From: Solanum dulcamara
Lineage: Eukaryota; Streptophyta; Magnoliopsida; Solanales; Solanaceae
Direction: 5' to 3'
Assembly: GCF_947179165.1 (NCBI RefSeq)
Contig: NC_077244.1
Span: 73,826,144-73,890,143, forward strand
Length of the DNA stretch: 64,000 nt
The stretch's first letter is position 1. Each line of letters begins with the position of its first letter. The notes under the pieces were generated by a model. The model did not search any database. It worked only from the letters and a program-made list of their open reading frames with translations, and was not told the origin of the DNA. A program made the translations under genes and the position numbers. Shown piece after piece: positions 36,001 through 46,938 of the stretch.

Positions 36001-39000
36001 TTTATAGGCGTCTTCTGCAATTAGTATGGTTGTTTAGCATCAGTTTGAATCAGGATGTTATGACATACGGAGATGCTGTGCAGTGAGTGGAACTCTTCAC
36101 ACGGTATCAATGTGTATGCAATGAATGATTCCGGGTTTCTGTTTGAACTTCCATCTAGAAAGGAAGCAGATCATGTCATCCATGGGGATTGGAGATGGAA
36201 GAAATCCAAATTGACGCTTTAATGGTGGTCACCCACTGTTGGATGTTAGCCAGAAGAGGTAGCAAGAAGCTGGCTTTGGAACCGTATCTACATTTTGCCT
36301 CTGAACATGTGGTTGCAAACCACTTTCAAGCAGATCGACGAGATGTGTGGGGGATGGATTCAAACAGAGGAGGAAACCTCACACAAAAATCATCTGTGCT
36401 GGACCAGGTTTAAAGTTAGATGTGACGGTTCAGAGGTCCCTAGAGAGATGGAGATGGAAACTGACAGCTACATCATCAAACTGCCGATTTGGTGTGAAAT
36501 TCTGGAAACAGTGAGAAGGATAAAGATGACCGGAGCAGACAACATGATCATATGCCTTTTCTATATCTAGCTTGCATAGAATGCCAGGTCTGTTCTGCTT
36601 GATCCTTGACTCAAGAGCTTCATTAGCCACCAAAACAGCATCCATAATTTTCCTCCCCTTAATCAATGACATTTGTTGAGAGTCCACAAGATTTTCCATC
36701 ACCTTTTTTAGTCTGTCAGTCAGCACCTTTGAAAACAGTTCATAGATACTTCCTATCAAACTGATAGGTCTGAAATCTCTCAATTCCTTAGCTCCTTTCT
36801 TTTTGGGGATTAGAGCTATGAAAGTTGAATCAAAGCTCTCTTCAAATATCTCCAGTTCATGAAAATTATGGAATGCATCCATGATGTCTTGTTTCATTAT
36901 CTCCCAACAGTTTGATTTAGGATGTTAACTAAAACTTCTGTCCTTCAAAGCTTCCATTCTTCTGTTCTATTACCATTTGATTACTTAATTTCTTCCTGAA
37001 TAACAAGGAAGTTTAGCATTATAATACAGGATGGCACTAACACATATCTCTTCCTGGAAACTTTGACACAACTGTTCTTGGCCTCTTGCTTTACCAATTG
37101 ATTACTTCATTTCTCCCTCATTGGCAATAAAACGTTAACTATTAATAACGTTCTTTTAGCTTATTTAAGGCTGTCATTCAACTGTTCTTCCCACTTGACA
37201 CTTTATTCTGTACTCATTGGCAATTATAAAACCACCTCATCTCTTCATCTAGAAGCCACGTACTCTAGATTATTTTGGATTTTCTTTTCTTGATTTGTTT
37301 ATTCAGAAGATAAGATTAATACTAAGGTGGAAAAACAAAGCAGAGGAGTCTCTAGACAATCAGGTGAAAAATAGTGGAGTCGGCATGCTAACAACTTCTT
37401 TTCAGTTTAACTTCTTTTAGTTTCATGGCAGAATGTGTTGAAGTATACTGCACCCATCACTGCTTTTTTGCTATGAATATTGAATAATATCAACATAGAT
37501 ACATACCTCCCATTAGAACATCCAGTGGCCAATAAAAGCAGAGGATCTGAAGCATCAGAAATGGACAAGCCCCAATTGATTGTTGTGATCCAAGTATCAT
37601 GCGCATCAAGAAGTCCAACAAGCAATATTTTATTTGAGTCAGGGCTGTTCATAATAGAGTAGCTTTCTGGTTTATGAATTCTCCACAATGATAGTACGCC
37701 AGACTTCCCTCCAACTGCAAGTACAGAACAACTACTGGTCAAGCCATTAGCAGTAGATATACCAGATTCAGATGTCTGTGGCAGACAGGGTGACCATGCA
37801 ACAATGAGTGAGGACAGCATCGCATTGCGAGAGGCATATTCCTCGGCAGTGATTAGTGATTGGCTGCAATCTCCATCAACTTTCTTAGAAAACCTTGCTC
37901 TTAAGCGAGGAGCAGTAAAAGTATTTTTCTCTTTCTGACTGCATGCTTTGACCTCCATCGCCTAGCAAAAAAGTAATAGCATCACAAGAAAAACTCGTAT
38001 TGAAGTTGGTAATAAGCGAATTTCGTCATCTAAATAAGTACATAATCATTTAGTAAAGGTAGTTCTTAAATGTTCACTTCTTTTCTTTTCTATTGCCGTC
38101 TACATTATTTGCAGTCTAAGTAATTATAGCATGTGATAGTACAACATTCATGCATTGTGAAAATACTTGGAGGAACCAAAGAGATCAGCAAGTACAGGCA
38201 ATGCGTTCAGTCTCCGACGCTTAAGTTCCTTTCTCATGATAGAGATTGGCAGATCATCATCATCTCCCTCATCAAAGCAAGCTTGACTAGGCTGTTAGAA
38301 CAGAAACTACGTCAAATCAAATACAGCTGAATATACAGAGAAGAGGCACTGTTTCATGTGAAAAGAGTAAAATACAAACAATGGAGTAAGCAAAGAATTT
38401 AACTTACATCAGCAACTTCAGAGACTCTAAAGCTTGCTGCCTGAAAATTGGTAGTTGTGAGATAGCTATACAGCATGTTTGATATATCCATGACCTGTTG
38501 AAGTTTGATAATTAGATCAATGAGCGATACTAGAAGGATAAAGGACGGAAGAACATTATGGAGAAACGGGAGAAGGCCATTGGAAATTGTTCAAGAGAAC
38601 CATGTGGCTTGATCACTGAGGACTCTAAAGTTCTAACCTGAACTTCTAGATGTGAATTGGAGAGTGGTATTCACACCAAAGTGATAAAGGATCTGGAATA
38701 AGAATTGAACAGGAATACAATCTAAAACTAAAGCCATGAACTAATTGAATGCTTTCAGGCATTTGTTGAAGTAGAAAAATATTGTGTTTCAAAAGAATAT
38801 TACTGGGTATTAAAGTCTTCAATCTGTGAGGAAGTTGCCCATTCTTCAACCATGCAAAGATGAATTACTGGTTAGGCAGCTCTAAGGTCTTTTATAAACG
38901 GTGGAAGGCAGGTTAAACTCAGCACCAAGTGAAACTAAGGGTCTACAAGAGTACAGGATCAGCACTATGGAGTGTTAGGTGATCTTATTCAAGATAGATT

Positions 39001-40587
39001 CCCATTCAGTACGTAAGCTTTATCTCCTTTGCATTTCCAATGGTACTTGGTTCTTTAAGTTTGAAAAGCCACAAAAATGATGCACACAAAGCAAAAATTA
39101 GATCAAAATGAAACAAAAGAATTTTATAGTTCTTTTTTTTAGAGGCAAGAGGTGTACCAGTGGAGATTAAGGACATGTACCAGTGGCACTCTGTATTTTT
39201 TTTTCAAACTGCTTTGATGTGCATTACTTGGACTGAGGGTCTTCCAGAAACAGCCTTTTCCCAGTGCATGGAGCCCCAACGAGGAAGATGTTAGTGCTTT
39301 ATCATTGGTTCAATAATGCTAATCCCTCAACCTCTCTTTACCCCCAAGGTAGGGGTAAGGTCTGCGTACACTCTACCCTCCACAGACCCCGCCTAGAGGA
39401 TTACACTGGTACTTTTTATTTATTTTTTAGGATAAAGAATTTTATAGTTCTTCACAGCATCAATTTAGTCATATGTTGAACATTTTCTATTCACATGATC
39501 CGGCGAAGCCTTACTGCACCGGAACTCAAGAAATTATATACTCTTCCATATCGTCAACTGTGGTTCTTTCCATTTAGGTTAATGTAGTTGATTCAATTTG
39601 TATATTGAAATCTTAGACAGTAACATCTTTCTTGTCTATACATTTGAGGCACCCCAACAAACAAAAACAAGTAGAGTACCAAAAAGTTATGAATATACTA
39701 TTGTGCATCCTTGATTCATACCTCTACCCACTCTGCTGAAAACTCATGAAATGGCATCCGGTAAAGCCTTACATGTCCTTCAGTAGTGCATACTGCAAGC
39801 AAACAACTACACCAAGCAAAAACATTGTTATTCACAATTAGTGTTGAGAATGACCAAAGATCATTAAACTGATATGCTTCATTGCTCATACCCAGAATTT
39901 GAAGCATATCCAATAGGTGACCAGGATATTGACCGGACACATGGCCGATTTTCCCGATATTGTTTTTCTTGAGCAGAGGAGTCTCGAGATAATGCAATAT
40001 GTAACATACAATCAGAGAGCAAATCTGTGAAGATTCCAAGTAGAAATTCATTAATAGTTGGAACATATATACGGACCATTAATAAGTTTACTGATGTGGG
40101 TAATTTCCTGATACCAAAGTGGTAGTAAAGCAAAGAACCTATACAAAACATGGTTCTGTACAGACAACATCATCTTGTGCTAACAAGGATCTCATTTATG
40201 CACTAAAAATCAACTGTAATACACAAATAACATTACCTTTTTTATCAATCAACCCAATAGAAAAAGGTTTGCCAGGAGGTATGGTAATGAGACCTCGTGA
40301 TCCAAATGGTTTAGCTGGATTCTGAAAGAAAGAAAAATATTACTTTTCAGTAGCACGTCTGTTGATTCAATGTCTAATCAATGATACTAAATCAAAAGCT
40401 TGTTAAATATCCAAAGATACAAACTTTTACAAATATTATTACAAGAAAGGTACAAGAGAATGAAATTTACCAATATGGTAACAATATGACCGGAAGCCAC
40501 TGCCACTAAATTCTCCTCTGACCAAGCGATAGAATTGGGGTAAGATGGAGAAGCCACCAATATAGAAGCTTGAAATCTCGAAGACAT
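30089..40587 (-). CDS. TFIIIC90-like protein: WD40 propeller plus zf-TFIIIC (GTF3C4-like)
   Basis: Likely subunit of the pol III initiation factor TFIIIC, which binds tRNA-gene promoters. Exons read by frame: 40587-40471, 40321-40237, 40024-39892, 39806-39722, 38494-38408, 38291-about 38167, about 37961-37507, 35898-35817, 35736-35560, 35485-35432, 35092-35000, 34930-34865, 32464-32418, 31641-30955, 30461-30089; about 880 residues. The N-terminal part has WD40-like strands ([42 protein letters not shown]). The C-terminus is cysteine-rich: [34 protein letters not shown], a putative zinc domain. Start ATG 40587 gives the conserved N-terminus. The exon 6/7 joint is unresolved: the obvious sites do not keep frame. 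LINE fragments fill two introns. Confidence 0.85.
32930..34800 (+). mobile_element. L1-type LINE 5' half (ORF1 and endonuclease), decayed
   Basis: Lies inside the TFIIIC-like intron between exons 12 and 13, antisense to that gene. The first 171-codon frame (32952-33467) and later pieces give the plant LINE ORF1 DUF4283-like protein: [25 protein letters not shown], then [31 protein letters not shown] and [14 protein letters not shown] (zinc-knuckle region). From about 34080 an endonuclease-like part follows ([40 protein letters not shown]). Many frameshifts and stops. The reverse transcriptase and poly-A end are absent. Confidence 0.85.
36120..36540 (+). mobile_element. LINE ORF1 fragment (DUF4283-like)
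   Basis: In the TFIIIC-like intron between exons 7 and 8. Translating across frameshifts gives [46 protein letters not shown] and IIKLPIWCE, which are hallmarks of plant LINE ORF1. It ends abruptly near 36540, where an oppositely oriented reverse-transcriptase fragment begins. Confidence 0.8.
36545..36900 (-). mobile_element. LINE reverse transcriptase fragment
   Basis: Minus-strand frame with the N-terminal part of an L1-type reverse transcriptase: [59 protein letters not shown], and [13 protein letters not shown] (first catalytic aspartate region). It breaks off right after AYDHV at the junction with the plus-strand ORF1 fragment. Same strand as the host gene, entirely intronic. Confidence 0.88.
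38495..39721 (-). other. TFIIIC-like intron 4 with a split RTE/SINE tail
   Basis: At 39232-39412 the plus strand carries the GACTGAGGGTCTTCCAGAAACAG and GTAAGGTCTGCGTACACTCT tail blocks, separated by about 80 bp of other sequence, so the tail was itself interrupted. Nothing else recognised in this 1.2-kb intron. Confidence 0.6.
39232..39412 (+). mobile_element. Interrupted RTE LINE/SINE tail
   Basis: Left block matches the start of the tail at 14118; right block matches its end (CTGCGTACACTCTACCCTCC, CAGACCCCG, GATTACACTGG). About 80 unrelated bases lie between. Confidence 0.7.
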
Positions 40588-41755
40588 TATTGTTATTTAC
40601 CAGAACCAAAATTGTGAATCCTGAGAAACATGTCAACAATTTTAAACTCTCTCTACAGCATAACAAGAGTCCATTCTTGTACAGAAAAGAAAAAGGGGAA
40701 ATTGGAAATAGAGAATGGAAGATCATTCAAAAGGAGCTGAAAATAACAACCTTGAATTGATTTGACAATAAAACTACATGCTCCAATGGCGTGTTCTTGA
40801 TAATTTAGAGAGCTTCTCTCTCGTTTTGTGTGTATGGTCTCAGAAACCCAAACTGGGGTTTTAGGGGTTTATGGGTTTCTTTTTTAATTTTGGTGGCAAA
40901 CGACCAATTCATTAAATTTGGACGGTTAAGTAATTATAGATATTATTTTTTATTAATTATTTAATAATATATATTATATAATTTCTTTGTTTACAAAAAA
41001 ATACTTGATAATTAGTACAAGAGTTTTTAGTGGCAAAAGTTAGCCTTTCTTCCAATCATATAGGATTTGGTTATGGTTGAAAGGATTCGCTGCTATTTAT
41101 GCATAATGTCTTTATGCAACTCAAATGAATTGCTGGTTAAACTTAATTAAGGATATTAATTGTATCTCTATTTTAAGATTTAGGATTAAAATAATCATTT
41201 TTTCTAAACACAGAGAATTATTTCAATGACTTAGTATATATATACAATAATAACATACTCAATAAAATTTGATAAGTGAAGTTTTGAAAGAGTAGAGTAT
41301 ACCCAAACCTACCCCTATCTCATTTAAGCTAGCTGGTATAAATATATGAAGGATTAAAATAAGGACCAATTTGATCATTTTCTTTTTTAACATATAGAGA
41401 CCTTTTTAATAGAAACATTTATCCTTGTAGGCTCATCCAGCGTAAACAGTACGAGAGAGAAATTAATACAGTTTGTGCTCTTAGACACAGAACATGCCTA
41501 ATTTGATAGTTGTACAACTAAACTGATGTTTCATGCACTCGGGTTCAAAATCTTCCGCAAGCTAATATCAGATAGGGAAACTTATAAGACATATAATGAC
41601 GACCAACGAACTAAAACAGTTCGTGTTCTTAGCTACAGAACATGTCTGAAGTTTTCATTTGATAGTTGTACCAAAGTCTTTCAACTAAACTGATGTTTGA
41701 CATGTTTGACCCATCCATCCTTTATCAGGATTACAAGCTCACACCAAGTTGCAGG
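40588..41755. other. Spacer: TFIIIC-like promoter side and LSM8 3' side
   Basis: Only 1.2 kb separate the TFIIIC-like start codon (40587) from the LSM8 stop (41756); both genes are on the minus strand. Two similar segments at about 41469-41535 and 41618-41705 share GTTCTTAG.CACAGAACATG and TTGATAGTTGTAC blocks. Confidence 0.5.
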
Positions 41756-43301
41756 TCAGTGAACGACGGGCTTTAGAGGATGTGCTCTCAGTTTTGACAT
41801 ATCCAAGTTACTATCCAGATCTTCATCTAATTCCCCAACGACGCTTCTGCGACAATGAAACAGAGCAACCTATTAGAGCTTGAAGGAATCCTTGTTTTTG
41901 TAGAACCATATGCATGCTTAAATAAGAAGTGGCAGCAAACAGTATACATACATGTTGTCGCCCCTTATGATATAAAGACCTAACACAAGTTGTTGTACAC
42001 CTTCCTGCACATAAAAGCTAAAGATTAGCAGTACTCAACACACCAGGCACAATGATGCAAATAAACCACAGCATAATTGGAAAAGGAAGGAAAAAGGAAT
42101 CCTTTTTTACTTTTGAGGTATAAGCATTGGAAAAAAAAGGAATCTTAATGCGAAAAAAGCCCAATATAGCATGAATCTCTAATTAGCAAACACAATTTCA
42201 GTCATACCAAAGCATCTTCTTTCAGATCTACTGCAGACTGCTACAGGGCCGACATTCAGGAAAACCATACTCCACAACCAACATACCCAGTGTAATCCCT
42301 CAAGTGGAGTTCTAGGGAGGGTAGGATGTACACAAACCTTACCCCTACCTTCATGAGGTAGAAAGTCTGTTTCGGATAGACCCTTGGCTCAAAAAGGAGT
42401 AAAACCATACTCCACCATGAGGATATTATGTTACCCGATTTTCAGATACAGCAAAATACAAGATGTAATCTCATTCTTCAATTCCTAGATTATGAAATCA
42501 TGAGGGAATTTCTTAAATTGCACTGAACAACTAAATGAATTGTTCCAAGTAACATGAATTGTTCCTAGTAACACCGATGCTAATAGTGAATAGTACTAAG
42601 GTCCCACAGTTGGCAATCCTGTTTTAACAAGACGGCACAGATGCATGTTGTTTTGTACTTCTTTGGCAATTTTTGATGAGACTACTGTCTACTTAGACAG
42701 AAAGTAGGACCTAAAAATTCAAATTTTCAGGCATTCAAAAAGTACTCCTTCAAGCAACAAACTAAACTGCCATGTAATGACTGAATAAATTATTGCACAT
42801 ATTAATGAGCTGAAAGAAAACTTAGAATCCTAGGGAATTACAAGCAGCAAATAGAAACGTCCACATATATCAAGAATATTGTTCAAAAGTAATTTTTATA
42901 AATAACTGAACACCACTATTAAAATGAAATGTCTAGACATGATTAATGCATTCTGAGATGGGCATAGACGAACCTTTGTTGAATAAACTCTTTCATGAGA
43001 TTCGTCAAGAATCAAGTTTGTAGCCTGGTCGAATCCTCTCAGAACTCCCTGAAAAGAATCAACAAGTCAGCAAAATAAAGGGTCTCCAGCCCAGTCTTGG
43101 CAACATAAGCAAAACAACATCTCACCACAATATTCCGTCCATCATTTGTAATAACTGAGATAGTTTCTGGAAACACCAAAAGAAAGAAAACAAAGAGTGT
43201 TATTCCTTAAAACATGAGTTAATCTCATAAAGCAAGAAAGAAAATAAATACAAGGACAACGTACGATCAACAAGAGACTCAAGCCCAAGTCCAGTTGACA
43301 T
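41756..43301 (-). CDS. LSM8: U6 snRNA-associated Sm-like protein LSm8
   Basis: Five coding exons: 43301-43265, 43166-43126, 43048-42974, 42004-41952 and 41846-41756; total 297 bases, 98 residues, exactly the usual plant LSM8 length, with every junction GT..AG and in frame. Sm1 motif: ISVITNDGRNIVGVLRGFDQ; Sm2: LGLYIIRGDN; the C-terminus ends RAHPLKPVVH. LSm8 replaces LSm1 in the nuclear LSm2-8 ring, which binds the 3' oligo-U of U6 snRNA and is needed for splicing. A 5'UTR exon lies at about 44875-44945 with donor CGCAG|GTAAAT. Identification is very secure from full-length similarity to the family as I know it. Confidence 0.95.
42246..42400 (-). mobile_element. RTE LINE/SINE tail, minus strand, in an LSM8 intron
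   Basis: Reverse complement reads GAGCCAAGGGTCTATCCGAAAC, AGGGGTAAGGTTTGTGTACATC, CTACCCTCCC and GGGATTACACTGGG, the same tail as at 14118. It lies within the 970-bp LSM8 intron 42005-42973, in the sense of the gene. Confidence 0.75.
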
Positions 43302-44945
43302 GTTGCAGAAACTTAGTTGTCAGCTTCTACAGTAAACTGATGCTTTAACCTTGTCAAAACCATCAAAGAAAGTCCACAAGTTAAAATACTTTTAAGCAAC
43401 TTTAATATAACTAATATGCGAGAATGTGACCAAATGAGAGCTATGTGGAATTAAACAATTTGCTGGCTAAACTTTCCAGTGGGGCATTTGCTCATTTTTT
43501 AGGAAGAAACAAATCATTGAAAAGATCAAACAAAGAGCGGAAGGCAGCCTAGTCAATTAGAGATTTGAACTATCATAACATAGTCGTTTGTTTTTATACC
43601 CATAAAAGATATGTAGTAATGCAAACACAGGTTAATTTTTGCTGAACATAAAATATTTTCCAATTCCTTTTTTCTTATCCACCGTTAATCAGTCAGTTTT
43701 CAAAATGTTTTTTTCTCAAATCCCAAGAACAAAAGCTATAATTTAGGATGATTTAGGTTTCATGTAAACAAAAGATGAATTATTGAGTACTATCTATATA
43801 TCCATTTTATTTCTGTTGAAAGAGGAACTGATCATAGAGATGTTACAATGGCTGTTGTCATTTCGACTCTGACATTATAAGACCTAAAGCAGGCTTAGAC
43901 ATCCATGAAGAGTAAAGATGACACACGGCCAACAGTGAAAGATAGTCATGGACCAAAAATCTGACCAGATTTCAAAAGATGGGGGTCAGACAGAGAAAAT
44001 GGTGGAGCTTCAAACATAAGGAAGACAATAAGGAGAATTTTTTTAACAGAAACTGGAAACACAGGAAGGTCTTACTCTTACCTTTTCTAGTTTACTATAT
44101 TTGTTCCAAAAATTATGGTGTATCAATAAGTTGTAAAGCTTTGCAGACTATTGAAGTGCAAGATACATGAGGTAAACTCAGAACAAAGAGAATTAGATAC
44201 ATCATATTGACATGACCTACCGTGAAAACACTCTAGGAAAGAATGATGCTGTTATCTATATAGATGTGTAAAAATTATATTATGTTCTAACAGCTGGATA
44301 ATCGACTTCCTGCATACATGAATTTCAAGTTAGGCGAATATTTCTACTCACCCCCTACTAAATTGTTAATTATAAAACTCAAAACTATGGTGTATCCATA
44401 TTTTGAGTATATAGTTTATGGATAGTGACAGACCTTCATGTGTTTCCAGTTTCTGTTAAAAATTATACTCAACACAGTTTTAGGGCTTAAACTGTTGCAC
44501 CATAAGCTCTACAATCCAGTAACTGTTAATTTTAAACAGAATGCACAACAAAAATTACATATACACTAGGGGAATCCACAAACATAATCAAATTAATTTC
44601 ATTTCACTGAATATAAACCCCAAATCCCAGCACAGTACCCTCGTATCGTCTTCAAAGTTCGATATACAGTGCATATAGTACCTGAATTACAGAAGTTTGT
44701 TCCTATATTAATTGTTCCTCCGTATCAAATGATAATTATATCATCCGAAAAACAGATATTGGCGGAGATGATTCAAATCAGTACATGAAAGAGCTTAGAA
44801 ATCCGAATAAACGAATTGTTACTACAACGGAGTAAGAAGAACCCTAAATTTAAGCCCTAAAATTAGTAATTTACCTGCGAAAAAAAATCGTCGAGGAGTT
44901 TTCAAAGCTCGAACTGAAGAGGAGAGTGAGACGTCGTGCGGTAAA
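43302..44945 (-). other. LSM8 leader and 5'UTR intron
   Basis: Leader exon about 44945-44875, donor GTAAAT at 44874; a second leader piece begins after CTGTAG near 43327 and leads to the ATG at 43301. The 1.5-kb intron between shows no gene. The leader begins just after AGTCGTTCT-poor AT-rich DNA; promoter not resolved. Confidence 0.5.
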
Positions 44946-46938
44946 ATATGTACCCAGTAAATTATACAAGTGATCCTTATAAGTTTTGTCTAAACTTCAA
45001 TTTGGTCCTCAAAATTTGATTTGTATTGAGATTTGATTCCTCGATAGAGAAAAAATTAACCCAGAGTAGTCGTACAGCAATCCAGGTGATTTAATTAGTC
45101 AATTATAATGGGGGATAATAATATGAGAATTAATTAAATTATGAGATTATTTAGTGGATATAATCATTTGTAATGTTTGGTTGATTCGATTAAAAGTAGA
45201 GTACAAGAAACAAGTTAGATTTTACATTAGATAAATTTTAATATATTTTTATATTTGATTTTAACATTGACATTTTAAAAAGACTTTGGGGGCAGGACAT
45301 TTCTATCATAGGATAGTTTTATCTTTGGATTAACTAATTTCATGATTGTTATCCTATATTTAGATTAAAAAATTATATCATAATTATTGTATAAATAAAA
45401 CCATGTATATCAAAATACAAAATTCTAACTTAATAACAGTAACAAATTATATGATTTTATAGGTAGAGTTTGAGGAACGTAAAATGTACTCAAATTTTAT
45501 TTTTAATTTATGAAAATAGAAAAATTATTTTCGAAAAATCTTCGACTCAAATAACACAAAATTAAAGCTATTTTTTAAAAAAAAATACAAGATTTAAACT
45601 AAATATAAAACAAAATAATTTCACACTTTGTTTCGGACTTATTATGCTTATTCCTTCGATCAAACAAGCTCTTAAACTATGTGTTACTAACATGAAAAGG
45701 ATAAGATAATTCTAGATGAAAAATAGTTGAAATGAGCCCCATTGTACCCTAATTCTATAAAGATTTTTTTTGTGTGTATCCATTTTTTTTATGTATAAAA
45801 AATTATACTTCTTAATTTATGTGCCATCTTTCTGGTTTTGTGATTCAAACAAGTTTATTTTATATATCTTTTAAATATTTTGAATTTTCATTTATTGTGA
45901 TTTACAGTACTTTATATGTAGTTTTTGAATATATAAGTTTTGTTTAAAAAAATTTAAACATTACACTCCCGAATTCACGATCAAAATTAGATTGTTTGAC
46001 TCTAAAGAAAAGAAAAATGTCACATAAATTGAGATAGAGGGAGTAACAATTTGCCCCTTAATCTTCGCGAATATCCCGGAAGTGCATCAACTTTTTAAAA
46101 AAGTTACTCCTTCCGTCTCAATTTATGTGACACTTTTCGAATTTTGAAATTCAAACAAGTCTATTTTTATTTTAAAATTTTCATATATCTTTTAAATATT
46201 ATGAATGGTCAATTATTGTGACTTATAGTACTTTTTGCATAGTTTACAAACATATAAATTTCATTTCAAAAAAATATTGACGATTTCATGCGCAAATTTT
46301 CAATCAAACTTAAATTGTTTGAATTTCAAAAAATAAAAAGTGTCACATATGTTATATGGTGTGATTTAAGTTCATTTTGTGGCTTATGGTTTGACCAATA
46401 TTTGTCGTTTTCCTGGTGTGTTTGGTATAAACTATTTTTAATTTTTTTCACATGCGATTCTAGTAAATCAAGTTTCTTAAAAATGAGTGAATGACTTCTC
46501 CAATAAAAAGTAGAAAAATAAATTTCATAAGTGATATTTCTCAAGTTACGACCCAATAAGTTATTTTATCAAAAAATTCAAAACTTATATATTTCAAATT
46601 CTGAAACACAAAGGGAGGAAAGCTATATGGTAAAAGCATTAGAATTTAGAGGGAAGAGATTAATGGCTGTTTTGAAAAGGTTGGAATAAATTCTAAAACA
46701 ACATTAGAATAAAATGTTTTCCTCTTTGCAGAAACCATAATTTCCCCTGCCTTTCATAATGGACTAACTAAAGTTTGGAATCTTTATTGTTTTAGACTAT
46801 CAACTATGCCATATTTGCCTAATGAAGAAGCATTATATCCCAAGTTACCTCTATTGGTTGCCATCTTTGTTACAAATATTACTAACTGGGAATACATTTC
46901 ATGTTACTACTTTTCTCTCACCTTTCCATACAAAGAAA
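44946..46938. other. Spacer with two MITE-like repeats
   Basis: No gene is supported. Two related short elements lie at about 45785-46041 and 46107-46345 (see separate entry). The remainder is AT-rich. Confidence 0.5.
45785..46345. mobile_element. Two adjacent Stowaway/MITE-like elements
   Basis: Both carry the end sequence CTCCNTCYGTCTCAATTTATGTG or its complement (CACATAAATTGAGATAGAGGGAGTA at 46020-46044; ACTCCTTCCGTCTCAATTTA at 46107) and share internal blocks: ATTCAAACAAG, TATATCTTTTAAATATT, TTATTGTGA and AGTACTTT. Each keeps one good terminus; the other is decayed. TA next to the ends fits Tc1/mariner-type duplication. Confidence 0.65.

Noticed and set aside
36120..36900. Twin-priming 5' inversion of a single LINE
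   Set aside because: The order ORF1 forward then RT reversed does not match the layout twin priming produces.
46822..46938. Upstream in-frame ATG as the glucanase start
   Set aside because: It would place 39 extra residues before a clear signal peptide; 46939 gives a standard secreted GH17 protein.
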